The notes beneath the pieces are model-generated. The model saw nothing but the letters and a program-made list of their open reading frames with translations. It searched no databases and was not told the DNA's origin. A program made the translations under genes and the position numbers. 64,000 nucleotides of DNA from Ceriagrion tenellum (Eukaryota; Arthropoda; Insecta; Odonata; Coenagrionidae), in assembly GCA_963169105.1 (NCBI GenBank), contig OY720632.1:8680001-8744000 (forward strand), given 5' to 3'. Numbering within the stretch: position 1 is the first letter of the stretch; every line of letters starts with the position of its first letter. Shown here in pieces: positions 33,501 through 42,400 of the stretch.

Positions 33501-35866
33501 TCCTTATGAGACATGGTGTCAGGTATTTCTCCAGATTCCTGCATGCAAAAAGAATTAGATATATTTCTTGAAACTGCTGATGATCGACGTAGAATACTTA
33601 GAATAAAGAGAGTCATATTTGGTGGAGCCAGCAAGCACTGAAAGGTTACCATATTGTGTAGATATAATTAGAAAGACAACCGGTTGAATAACAATAATCC
33701 AAAAACAAGCCCCAGGGAAAAACAAAAAATGTGCAAATCCTCAAGTAATCTACACCAATAGTCTATTATTCTAGCCTCTGTAAAGGCATGGGACAGGAGG
33801 TAACAGGAAACCAGAACATTGAAAAAGAAAGGGGGAGGGGACGGAGCAGAACTATATATTATCGATGACTTATGTTAGCTTGGGACAATATTAATACAAA
33901 GTATTGGGGATCATCATTTTGGCTTCAATATATTTTAGTATTCGTAAAATTCTGATATATTTATCCAGAAGAATTCTCTTGGTGAAACAAAAAACCTTTT
34001 TGAAATACCCACTTTTTTAGACTAGCCAGCACTGGCAGTCTGTCTATTTGTGATATTAATTTGTTATTACTGCTAAACTGATGTCAACAGTCTCATCAGC
34101 CATATTATATGAGATGATAACCTCGATTGGTAAGCCAGTATTCAACACAGGTACACCTCCACATGATATAGCTTCAAGTTATGACAGCTTTTTTGGTGAC
34201 TTAATGGAAAAAGTAGGTCACGATATTGAAGGGGATGAGGCACCTCTATTGCCCACAGAAGTAACAGAGAAAGAAACTTTCTCTATTGCAGAGAATTGGA
34301 CCTATCACAGCAATGCCTGCTGAATTAAGACCATAACCAACAAAAAGAATGTCAGCCTGTCGTAATACTAACGTGGGACCTGGCTGGCCCTCCCTCAGCC
34401 ACTGGAAGCTGGGGAAGGAAGCAAAGGAGGTGGAGGTTTTAGTGGGCAGCAGGAGAGTGCTGATAAGTTCTGCTGTTGAAAGCTGATGACTCCAGACTGA
34501 GTCCTAAACTGTATGGAGATACCAGTTCTCAGACTGTTTCCAACGATGGATTTCCTCAACTCCTTGGGAGGAGAGGGGGGATGGGAGACTTTTTAGGTAG
34601 CAAATACTGTGAAATATTTCGATCTTGGAATTCTCCATTCTTAATCACTATCTCTAGAACCTTATGATGAACCCATGTTTAAATTTAGATCACTTTATTA
34701 AAAATTATAATTTGAAGTTTCAATTTATCTATTTAATTACCCGAAGAATTTCATAAGTGTAAATATGTCGTTGCTAGGATAACCTAACACCATTATGTGT
34801 TACACTGATTATGATTACCTAACACAACAGGGAGCAGGAGAAGGAACTGCCACTTTCCACCTACAAACGAGAGAAGAACGAACTTTCTGTTCAGGTGTGA
34901 AAAAAAGTACTTTGAAGGTATTCAGGGTAACGATACTGTTGTACCTGTCTTTTAGATATGTGCTATAAGGCAAAGTTCGAACAGGCAAAAATTTCTATAA
35001 TCTACAAATAAGGATTTCCTTGTTTCCCAACCAAATTACTTAAAAGGCATCATAATAAATTATAGATAAAAGTACAGACATTCTATCCAACAACTTCATC
35101 TATTAAGAAAGTAGAAAGATATACGGAGAGATAATAATATTAGCGGAGTACAAAACGGAAGTAGGTTCAAAATTAAATTGGATAAATAGAAAAGGAAGAA
35201 AACTGAACTTTTGGCACGGCTAAGCATGAGTTAGTTAGCTTGAGTGACTGACGTATGACGAACGTTTGTACGTGGTCAGGAAGCGGAGTTATGAAGGAAA
35301 ATCATCAGTACCTGACATGCTCACATTTACCCTTTACGTGTTCAAACGGGTAGCTTTGATGAGGTACACCCATTCCTCATCGCTTGGAGTTCGCACTAAA
35401 TTACAGTCAGTTGATTTTGAACCTTAGGAGTAAGGTTACTATAAACAGACACTTGGCACAGTCTCGATGGAGCTATTACCATGAAATGAAATGGGATACT
35501 AAACAGAGCCGACATTTACTCAATATGACATTATAAAAAGACCAATATATGGCACAAAAGAAAACGGTAAATAACTCAAAGCTTGGGAATAAAGTCATGG
35601 AACATCTCAAATATCTATAAAATAGAGAAAACAGCCACGGAACACAGATAATAGACAACTGATAGCATAATACGTGTTACCTTCTGCTCCTTATGGTGCT
35701 TCACAGACCGATAACTACCGAAGAATATAGGCAATAGAGCCATTATAACCAAACTTCCATACGCCACAGCCATTCCTTCAACTGTAGCGGGAATCCTAGC
35801 CGTTGAATTCCCAGCATTTTCTTCGGTAAAACTTTCACTAGCCGACGACGGGTTAGATTCAGCCAT
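12521..35866 (-). CDS. Spp: Signal peptide peptidase (intramembrane aspartyl protease), complete 8-exon gene
   Basis: The coding exons on the minus strand are 35681-35866, 33440-33538, 32701-32783, 24758-24953, 18393-18576, 16329-16449, 15067-15255 and 12521-12593. They join in phase to 376 residues, close to the 377 of human HM13. The protein is a multipass ER-membrane GxGD protease that cuts signal-peptide remnants and some tail-anchored proteins. Visible motifs are the catalytic YD (Y226-D227, in FFYDIFWVFG), GLGD (D273) and the PAL motif (P325-L327, in HAQPALLYLVP). An NST sequon (N20) lies in the N-terminal segment. The C-terminus KKDE is a dilysine ER-retrieval signal. All introns have GT/AG ends. 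Nothing in the frame is broken despite many transposons in the introns. It is head-to-head with the RNF212-like gene and tail-to-tail with the GRIP-like gene. Family assignment is very secure. Confidence 0.96.
13853..13917 (-). repeat. tRNA-like SINE head, degenerate
   Basis: On the minus strand TAGCTTAACTGGTTAGAGCA closely matches a tRNA D-arm/A box. No good B box follows, so this is at most a decayed SINE head or tRNA pseudogene. Confidence 0.35.
14162..14471. mobile_element. TTAA-type MITE (piggyBac-like), degenerate
   Basis: The left end CCCTCTTAATG and the right end in reverse complement CCCTCTTAGTG match at 10 of 11 positions. TTAA follows the right end at 14472-14475, and TTAG, one substitution away, precedes the left end. 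It spans 310 bp with no coding capacity. Confidence 0.6.
15067..15255 (-). CDS. Spp: Spp coding exon 7 (PAL motif)
   Basis: The exon encodes residues 290 (split Ser) to 352 plus two bases, from acceptor CTCTTACAG to donor TTCA|gtaagt. It carries FAAYLLGLLVTIFMMH and HAQPALLYLVPSCIG; PAL completes the active site. Confidence 0.96.
15256..16328 (-). other. Spp intron 6
   Basis: AT-rich intron. I see no transposon fragment, RNA gene or coding frame in it. Confidence 0.6.
16329..16449 (-). CDS. Spp: Spp coding exon 6 (second catalytic Asp)
   Basis: The exon encodes residues 250-289 with split codons at both ends, from acceptor TTTTTTTTCAG to donor CACAG|gtgatt. It contains VFPQDLLERGLEANNFAMLG, then LGDVVIPGIFIALLLRFDH. 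The GLGD aspartate (D273) is the second catalytic residue. Confidence 0.96.
17246..17795 (-). pseudogene. CR1/Jockey-type LINE reverse transcriptase fragment, frameshifted
   Basis: Two minus-strand frames cover the first part of an RT domain. The first (17442-17795) has LKIANVTLICKKGNRSDPG then NYRPISLTSLLCKILEHIV then SSQHGF. After a frameshift the second (17246-17494) has FLDFKKAFDKVPHKKLI, the motif A region with its catalytic Asp. The SDPGNYRPISLTS-CKILE signature is that of CR1-like LINEs. Later motifs, including the YADD box, are missing. It lies in the same orientation as Spp. Confidence 0.85.
17906..18030. repeat. 125-bp direct repeat, copy A (flanks Spp exon 5)
   Basis: This stretch matches 18665-18792 in the same orientation with scattered mismatches. 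Shared words include GCTAAGGAAAGTAGCCCATT and GAGGACCCAGCTTC. The two copies lie about 360 bp downstream and 90 bp upstream of exon 5 in transcript sense. Confidence 0.85.
18393..18576 (-). CDS. Spp: Spp coding exon 5 (first catalytic Asp)
   Basis: The exon encodes residues 189-249 plus one base, from acceptor CTCTTCACAG to donor AAAT|gtgagc. It carries NGVELLHLNN and the catalytic motif FFYDIFWVFGTNVMVTVAK. Near-identical repeats of about 125 bp lie on both sides (17906-18030 and 18665-18792). Confidence 0.96.
18665..18792. repeat. 125-bp direct repeat, copy B (flanks Spp exon 5)
   Basis: It is the partner of 17906-18030. It may be a short dispersed repeat inserted twice or a local duplication. 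It shows no coding capacity and no clear tRNA promoter. Confidence 0.85.
19524..21328 (-). mobile_element. hAT element with degraded transposase
   Basis: Matching ends CAGGGTTGTTACA (19524-) and TGTAACAACCCTG (-21328) enclose about 1.8 kb. Subterminal TTCCCTGAC words recur near both ends. The minus strand carries pieces of a hAT-type protein: GSCSLHVLHNAFKEGVNASG and YMRASYNIFKDVPACR (about 20880-21122), MAHLIEPFLTAYQTNNPVAP (20443-20754), and a region ending in QRQVYYAMNLVG (19957-20196). Several frameshifts separate them, so the transposase is dead. The flanks TTAATTAA and ATTAAGTT are only partly alike, so no clean 8-bp duplication is claimed. Confidence 0.8.
21370..21850 (-). pseudogene. 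LINE ORF1-type fragment (baculovirus FP-like domain)
   Basis: Two minus-strand frames, 21625-21861 and 21370-21585, carry SMEIVDITFYKQENLPQVV then QIGGELGVEIKKKAIDCVYK, and finally GGKIYLRKAEGQNEIVIPRM. This order (NxxEIxGI..., LGxxI...DI..., then ...GKIYVRK) is that of the ORF1 proteins of some insect LINEs with an FP-like domain. It is frameshifted and its companion ORF2 is not adjacent. It abuts a Penelope-like relic on the opposite strand. Confidence 0.6.
21930..22310 (+). pseudogene. Penelope-like element, GIY-YIG endonuclease fragment
   Basis: On the plus strand, GGIYKVKYSCGEPYIVQT resembles the start of the GIY-YIG nuclease of Penelope-like elements (usual form GxYxIPCxCGxxYIGQTxR). 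Further on, KKYHQSLIREAIEIAKTPTF then NREDGYLLSNAWKRLL matches the conserved end (...REAIEI...NREDG...LS..W). In-frame stops and frameshifts lie between the two. The Gly of YIG is replaced by Val, so even the motif itself is decayed. Confidence 0.75.
22342..22372 (+). ncRNA. Hammerhead-like core motif in Penelope 3' region (weak)
   Basis: CTGAAGA, a match to the hammerhead core CUGANGA, is followed about 19 nt later by GAAAC. Penelope-like elements are known to carry hammerhead ribozymes in this position. The predicted stem II between the two boxes is poor here, so an active fold is doubtful. Confidence 0.3.
22960..23650. other. GC-rich island, possible solo LTR or element 5' region
   Basis: Base composition rises sharply against AT-rich surroundings, with C-rich runs such as CCCCCCATTGTTGC and CTTCCCCCACTCCCC. 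An AATAAATCTTATTTATAAAT segment at about 23564, followed by GTCTCTCATTTTGTGC, resembles the R region of an LTR. I could not fix LTR boundaries or a duplication. Open frames here are low-complexity and not convincing. Confidence 0.35.
23916..23936. repeat. Perfect palindrome ACCCGTTGAA / TTCAACGGGT
   Basis: It has 10-bp arms with a single A between them. It follows the phrase AGTGGAACGT. It may be the terminal hairpin of an unrecognised element. Confidence 0.7.
24758..24953 (-). CDS. Spp: Spp coding exon 4
   Basis: The exon encodes residues 123 (split Ser) to 188, from acceptor TTGATTTCAG to donor AAG|gtaagc. It reads SPVISSLVPAAIPNVPYRI, then a charged loop, then DVVCLACCTLVGAWYLLEK. It is separated from exon 3 by about 7.7 kb that holds a hAT and a mariner insertion. 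Confidence 0.95.
25811..27784 (+). mobile_element. hAT element with exact 8-bp target-site duplication
   Basis: The ends are TAAGCTGAGGACATT at 25811 and AATGTCCTCAGCTTA ending at 27784, perfect inverted repeats. Both are bordered by ATCATAAG (25803-25810 and 27785-27792). GCCTA words recur near both ends. The plus strand keeps fragments of a hAT transposase. Near 27200-27340, KYCPITLCEVESSFSYYRNI matches the C-terminal dimerisation region (usual form APITSCEVERSFS). The rest, for example 26181-26489, is heavily decayed. The element sits in Spp intron 3 opposite to the direction of transcription. Confidence 0.88.
27530..27720 (+). repeat. tRNA-like SINE candidate nested in hAT element
   Basis: GTGGTGGCGGATTGAAGTC resembles a tRNA D-arm region, and GGTTCGAGTGG, about 55 bp later, resembles a B box. 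The unit ends near an A-rich run (GTGAAAAAAATATTTT). No duplication was defined. It is foreign to the hAT coding remnants on either side. Confidence 0.4.
30519..31449 (-). mobile_element. mariner-family element, internally deleted
   Basis: The inverted repeats start CAGGGTTTGT(T/A)TAAAAAG and run at least 26 bp with one mismatch, flanked by TA at 30517-30518 and 31450-31451. The minus strand contains mariner-type phrases in several frames: AIKFCIGLRKSAMETLAIIQ and RSESLSKAAVLRWRNCFQDG near the start, and VAVFKSGLTHCLKDILERDF near the end. At 931 bp it is shorter than the usual 1.3 kb, and the catalytic middle is largely missing. It cannot encode a transposase. Confidence 0.9.
31967..32017. 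repeat. Perfect inverted repeat, 16-bp arms and 19-nt spacer
   Basis: TAACATTGTAAGATCA at 31967-31982 is repeated in exact reverse complement at 32002-32017. Confidence 0.9.
32701..32783 (-). CDS. Spp: Spp coding exon 3
   Basis: This 83-bp exon encodes residues 96-122 plus two bases of codon 123, from acceptor TTTTCAG to donor CAG|gtacgt. It reads INLLLTGYFFFLGILALSH, matching the human INLLLSMYFFVLGILALSH span. It is too short for a simple open-frame search. Confidence 0.94.
32784..33439 (-). other. Spp intron 2
   Basis: AT-rich intron; nothing recognised. Confidence 0.65.
33440..33538 (-). CDS. Spp: Spp coding exon 2
   Basis: The exon encodes residues 63-95, from acceptor TGCATGCAG to donor CAG|gttagt, phase 0 at both ends. 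It contains DTMSHKDAAMFPLIASAALF, matching the family's SRDAARFPIIAS segment and second membrane span. Confidence 0.95.
33539..35680 (-). other. Spp intron 1
   Basis: Intron between exons 1 and 2. An 80-residue plus-strand frame at 34081-34323 is the only open frame of note and has no recognisable motif. I see no transposon ends. Confidence 0.6.
35681..35866 (-). CDS. Spp: Spp coding exon 1
   Basis: The exon encodes residues 1-62. The start ATG at 35866-35864 gives MAESN; the NST sequon and the first membrane segment follow (GMAVAYGSLVIMALLPIFFG, matching the family's AYGSLLLMALLPIFFG). The exon ends HHKEQK|gtaaca in phase 0. Confidence 0.95.
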
Positions 35867-36372
35867 GACTTCAGATCGTTTGATGTGGTTTGATGGAGAT
35901 CGTTAGTCGATTGTTTCTTAGTATGTGGCGAGGTGGCGTGTGGTGGCGTGGCGAATTATGTCGAAATGGAAGTAGAAGCGGCGCAGGCGAGCAATCTCGG
36001 ATAGGATGATAGAAATTGTTCGTGCGACCATTAAATTATAATGATTATAATCTTTGACCGTTACTGTTGATGTCGGCTTTGTCGGAGAGGCGGCACTGTA
36101 TTCTGTATTACGTGATTTTATTCCATTTTTTCACAATTTTAATTAATTGACTTAACATTATAGAAGAAAGGAATGCCAGTATGTGCTTTCTGTATTAGGG
36201 TGAACGTTCGTCTTCCGGATGTATTGAGTTTTGAAGTTACAAGTTTTATGTGCTTTTTCTCGAAATTCAAATGAAGTATCATCAGGCAAATGTCTTTGGG
36301 ACAGTTACTTTATCCTACCTTGCGATATTTTGACCAGGATATTGCATTTGTGGCCAATATATATATGAAATA
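35867..36372. promoter_or_regulatory. Shared head-to-head promoter region of Spp and RNF212-like gene
   Basis: Only 506 bp separate the two start codons, which point away from each other, so both 5' UTRs and core promoters must fit here. I see no convincing TATA box. GC-rich words lie near the Spp side (GGCGTGTGGTGGCGTGGCG). A two-codon upstream frame, ATGAAATAA at 36365-36373, ends by overlapping the RNF212-like ATG (TAATG). It would matter only if it is in the transcript. Confidence 0.6.
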
Positions 36373-36484
36373 ATGGACTGGGTACATTGCAACATATGCT
36401 ATTTGCAACCTGGTGACAAAAAAGGAAAAAAGTTTGAACTTACAAGTTGTGGACACATATATTGTGTTGAATGCCGGAAAGCCT
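36373..36484 (+). CDS. RNF212-like coding exon 1 (RING finger, first six ligands)
   Basis: ATG at 36373 begins MDWVHCNICYLQPGDKK; the exon ends at CRKACC-region codon 38 after its first base, donor T|gtggga. It contributes C6, C9, C26, H28, C31 and C34 of the RING. It is only 112 bp and was found by motif rather than length. Confidence 0.85.
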
Positions 36485-39400
36485 GTGGGATTATTTTTCT
36501 ATTTTAGACGGATTTATTTTCATAGTTGACCTTGATTGATGCTTCTGATTCTGTAAATTGTTTCTACATAGGTGTCGTGGATGTGTGTAAGATTTGCTCC
36601 AACAATTGTACCACCGTGGAATTGGAGGCTGAGGTGAATACTTTACTGGATTTTTCCTATTCATGGTGGTTTGAAGACTATCATGGGACAGTTAATATTC
36701 TGTAATTGTGACAATCCATTATGACTTATTTTAAGCATTTTCTCTTAAAGCCTGTTTGCACGATACATTTTCCCGTATGCGCTCATGTACAAATTCATGA
36801 ACCAAATTGAGAAGGTTCTGTTTTCCTGTTAACGCTTTCATAAAAGTTGGTTTTCATGGGGAATTTTCGCGTTTGTTTATGCGTAAGCACATTCACTCCT
36901 ATCGCGTAGGTGAATGCAACGCAGCGCTGCATGCACCCACGCGAATACATGAGGAAACATATTGCACGAAGACGCTCAGCATAATAGAACGGGCTATTTT
37001 CAGGACGTGTGCCTGCAAAAATAGTTTCTAATGTCCAGGACATATTATTTAGTGTAGTTGGCAAAAGAGTGGTTTGAATGCCCTTTGGCGAATTTTAAGA
37101 AGAACTTGACTCAGACTATTCTTTGACAACACAGTAGACCATAGGAAAGATGGCTCATCTGTGGCCCAGAAGGTCTGGGGTTCAAATCTTGATGAGACCT
37201 TTTTGAATGCCTTCACACTTAATCGATGCAATGTGACTTTATTGTTGCCAAAACTTAGATGGAATCCACAGAAGTTCCAGGGAATAGATGTTGGCCTTAA
37301 CCACGAGTGTGTGAGTTCTACACACATTTGGCCTTTGTTAAGGGGTACAGCAGTCATTTGAAGGGACAATTAACTACTCTACTTCTACACTTGAAGATGG
37401 GTAAATTAGCGTGGTCGTCTTCGTAAGTTGTCAACCCAGAGGTTGGTCTGCAGCAGCTCGCCACTCTGATCTTTGTTCTGCTTTCCTATTTAACTCTTCA
37501 TAGGAGGTGCAACCCATCAAAGGTAATAATCTACTCTACATTTTTTACAATGGATGCTACTTCATAAACTAAACAAATGAAAGTATTACCCGGATCGATG
37601 AAGCAATGGAAAAACTGATACACAAACCATTTTAAAAAATCATTTTTGATCATATCTCAGTTTGTAGTTCCAGCCTTGCAAATTAAGTAATGGCCTGTTT
37701 ATTTATTTATTAATACTTAATTAATGTCAATTTAGTTTTATTTTTCTAAGGCTGCCAGAACATTTTTTTTGTGATGTTCACCATTAGAATGAGAGACCCT
37801 GATGCAACATTTTTTGTTTGTATGGAAGTGCATAGATATTTTAAAGGAAAAGCATTGTTTGCCTCATGCCTGGGTTATGTTTTGAATTTTTCATTTTGAA
37901 TATTAATTAATATTTATTAAAAGCTTGCATTATGTCAATGCAAGCTTTTAAAATTTTTTGAAACTAATTGCTGAACAATAGAAGGATCGTTGGAAAGAAA
38001 CTTTTTGTAGTGGCAGTAAGTAATCACGACCATTCTGTGAGAGACTATTACTGCGACTGAAACTTGACAGAATATCAAACTAAAAATGAACTGAACAGAA
38101 AGAAATGACTACTGATTCTGAAAGCAGTGAGAAGAATCGACCTTGCTCAACCCTGCCTCAATTTCTGAAATACAGTACAAATTCAAACACTATTCAATAC
38201 AAATTCTAAGCATATCTGAGAAAAACTTATTTCACTAGAGGAATAGCTTTGGTTAGAGTATTCGCTTTTTGTTTCTTACTTAGTACAGACTCAATGGATA
38301 TAATATTTCTAACAAACAGATCTTTAACTAAATTATACCTCACATCAATACACTTGATCCTCATCTTGAGCTTAACAGTTAAGCCCTGGTTACACGATAC
38401 ATTAACCCATATGAGTTAATGTGAGAATGCAAGAACGCGAAAATTCATCGTGTAACCACACCAACTTGTACGAATGCATGAACGCGTGAACAGGGAAATA
38501 GAACCTGTTCTATTAGGTTCATGCATCGTTCATGAACTTGTGCATGAACACGTACGGGGTAATGTATCATGTGACCAGGCCTTTATAATTGTTTCAATAC
38601 AAGCCTGGTTGTCTTCATAAATTTTTAAAAGGACAAGGAGGATGTATTAACAGGTATATATTGATGGAAATCAACCAATCAAGTTTATTACATGCTTCAT
38701 GTAAGGGTACAAGTTCAGCTGTGAGAGTAGAACATGCAGCAAATGTCTGCTTTTTAGTATTACAGCTGATAAGACAACCTTACATTTCAAACAAAAACTT
38801 CAGGTCTATTTTTATCATGTTAAAATTAAGGATATAGTATTTATTCTGGGCATGATTCTATCATTGGTGGCCTATCTAGTTATGTATAAACTGAAAAATT
38901 CTGTAATGAAGTAATTCAGCACATTAAAAGAATCTTATTTTCTCAAACAATGGAAAGGCAGAGGGGTTCAAATTTGTTGTTGATGGACATGGTAAACTCG
39001 TGATTGTGAAATCAGGAGTCTCTCCATATATTTTGAGAAGGGTGCTCAACTCTGCTTCTTTTTTAAGGAATTACTGGCCATTGGCTTCAACTAGTTATCA
39101 CATACATGGACATAGCTAGGGAATTTGGGGGGGGGGGATGGAACCACCCTGCCAAGGAATGAATACAGGAGAACAGTGGTCCTGAAAAGGACCACTGTTC
39201 TCCTGTATTCATTCCTTGGCATTCCTGAAAAGGAACCCCAAGGAAGAGATATGATGCCTCGACAAACCGACAGAAATAAAAAATGGAGCATAACCAAAGA
39301 TCTCAAGGCCTATGCCCATGGGCATAGCTAGGGAATTTGGTGGGGTGGGGGGGGGGGGCATGGGACCTCTGAAGGGTCTGGGAGGTACGGAGTACCCCCA

Positions 39401-42400
39401 GTTCAAGAGGGGGTCCGGTATCTCCCCCAGGAAACTTTTTAAATTTAACCTGACTTAAATTAAGCCTAATTTCTGATAACATTTTTGTAGAATACTGAAA
39501 GGGATTTTTGTAGGCTAGAAAATGATCACACCGAGTTGGAAAATAAAATTGTTTTTATTTTCAACAAGGTTTCACACATTTTCAGAGGGATTATAGTACA
39601 AATTGGGATGGTTATCTGCTAATAAATTTAAGACTCACAACTTCAATATTAATTTTAAGTGAAAATAAAGAAAAGTAACAAAAAATTTGGTTTACAGGAA
39701 TTTTCTGTATTTTTTTTTTGTACAAAAATGTTCAATGATGGTAGTGCTGGGAACCCTTTAACAAGTGCTTTTTCGATGTGAAGTGTGGATGGATTTGAAA
39801 ATCTTGATTGGCCGGTTGTAGACCGAACCCATGACTTGATTCTTTGCATGACTGAAAAACTTCTTTCATATCCACCCAAGCTGATGGGCAGGCCGATTGC
39901 TACTAGGAGAAGTCTGTAAACATTCGGCATGATATCTTCATTTATTTCTGTTCTGACATTTTTACGGTTGACCTCAATTTCCTTGTTTTTTAATATATTT
40001 CTCAATACTGTTGCCTCGGAATTTAAGGAATGGGTATCAATATTCAAAATTTTGTAATTATTTATGAAATCTTCAGCCAAGTTCAACAGTGTAAAGGCAT
40101 CCTTTGCCAGGGGAACGGACTCAAACCTGTGCTGAAAATGTGATATAACATTATCTAAAACCCTATTTTACACATTGATTTCCAGTAGTCTCAAGGGTTG
40201 GGGTTGGTGTCAGATGGTAGGTCGGTCAGCTGGCTTTTTCCTACGGTAGTTTCAACATAGTAATTGCTCATTTTTGCAGGCGGCTGCTGCCTTCTTTTCT
40301 TTGAGACAGACACAGGCTCTGGCAAAATGTCGTTGTTGTTCGCAAATTCTACTATCTCGGTCCATAAACCATCAGAATTATTTCTGCTGTCTGCGAAAGT
40401 AGTTTGAATGCTGGCAATAACTGAACTTGCTCTCCCATGCATCGCATCTGGGCCTTGCAAATACTTACTCAGCGTTACTGAATGGATTATGAAAAGACTA
40501 ACAACGAATTCAGGTTTTGTGATAGGTCTCAACAAACCAATGGCCTCCAACATACCCCCATATCTCATGCATGATTGATTTCCTCCTCAAGGGCTTCTTT
40601 GATTGTGTTGAAGTTATTCATTACAACATTACAATTTGTGTAACGGCAGCTCCATCTTGTACTACTTCAGCTCCCCATTTCTTTTCCACCCTTAATGCCT
40701 AGCTTCTTTTGAATCTCTGCTAAGATGGCATGATTACCAGGTTATGAATAGTGCATATGAAGGGCTTCAAGAGTATTGAAGAAAATGTTGGCTGACTGGA
40801 TATCGTTGCAGGAATGGACAACAGCCAAAGTTGCTTTGTGAGCTAAGCAGTGGATATAAATTGCCTGTGGATGTACCTCTTTCATTTTCAGCTGGAGACC
40901 TGTGACGCTGGCACCATCATATGATTGTCAAATCATTGGTATATCGTCCAAGCTCTATTTAGCTAAAAAATCTTGAATCCGTTGGCTTAGCGACTCGGCA
41001 TCTCTTACTGTGGAACAATTTAAGAAACCCAGAAACCTATCGATGGGCTCCAATCCTCTTACGTACCTCAAAACTACTGACAACTGTCCTTCTTTGTAAC
41101 ATTTGGCTTCATCAACCATCAATGAATAAAACCCGCACTTCCTTTACAATTTCAAAATGTTTTGCAAAAAAGTCATCATACTTCGCAAAAAGCTTACACA
41201 ATTCGACAGAGTTTCCCCTATTCTGGGATTCAGAGCTCTCATCATGCCCTCTCAGTGGCATGCTTTGACAACTGAGGTAGGAAATGATGTCAGCTACTCC
41301 TGTCAAAGTAATGTTTTTTCTCTTCTTTACTCTGATTTAAGACTCTCGTGTACAGTACCAGATGTATTAGCCATTTGGTACCCATTTGGTACCCATGTAC
41401 GTTAGTATAATCCCACCTCCCTGAGTCTGGTAGACTCGCAAACTCTCCAGAAAGGGCTGTGGCTTGGCCACAGGCGATTCGTTGCCAGTGCTGTGTGTGG
41501 CTGCCACAATTTCGATTTGTCAAATATTTCGAGGGGGGTAAGGAGGCCCCCGGCACCCCCCGAGCTACGCCCATGATCATATACCCCTAGAAATTAGGAG
41601 AGGAAGGAAGGTGACACTGGAAGAATATTTGGATGCCAAACATGGGCAAAAGGTCTTGGAGGCAAGAAACACGAACCCCACACACAGTATATTTTCTTGG
41701 AATTGAAGAATACATAGTGAATGTAGATTATGGATCATCTTTAAAAGGCTAACAGAAGTAAGCTGAGATGTAGTGTTTAATGAGAATGCATTTCCATACT
41801 GGAAGAAACAAAGTTTGGTTTGGTTTGGTTTACAATGGTTTGCACCCATCAGGTAGTGTTTGGCTTACATTTATTGATAATTATCTAAGAAACATGAACT
41901 TGAAAGAATGTGTTACTGAACCTTGTGTGAATTCATCTGAGCATCTTATTATTGGCGTGCATGTAGATGATTTATTGGTTATAGGAAAAAGAGACAAGGT
42001 ATAAGGTCAAGAAAATTTCAAATAAGTTTTTTAGATTTTAAGGATTTAAAACATTAATAAATTATTGTCTGTGAATATTTTAAGAGGAAACAAAAGTGTT
42101 ATTAAAATTAGCCTAGATAATTATGTTAAAAGGTTATTAAAATAATTTTAAATGGTGCATCACCACAGTATTCTTCGTAAGTTACAGTGGCATTTTACGT
42201 AATTGACAGCAACTACTGAAAATTACCTTAATTTTTGGTATTGTTCACCTCCATCTCAGATATTTTTCATACCAATATATTCCTAGTATATTATTTGGAG
42301 CCAAGTCTATATATATTTTATACAATGTAAATTATGAATTAAGGTATGTACAACTCATTTGTGGGCTTTCATTTTTGTGGTTTGAACACTCATTTCTCAT

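Noticed and set aside
34081..34323. 80-residue acidic open frame in Spp intron 1
   Set aside because: Starts with ATG and has protein-like composition, but I found no family, partner exon or repeat ends.
36795..37369. Open frames on both strands upstream of the copia region
   Set aside because: Those at 36795-37064 lie over the MITE copy; those at 37049-37369 mirror each other on opposite strands without motifs.
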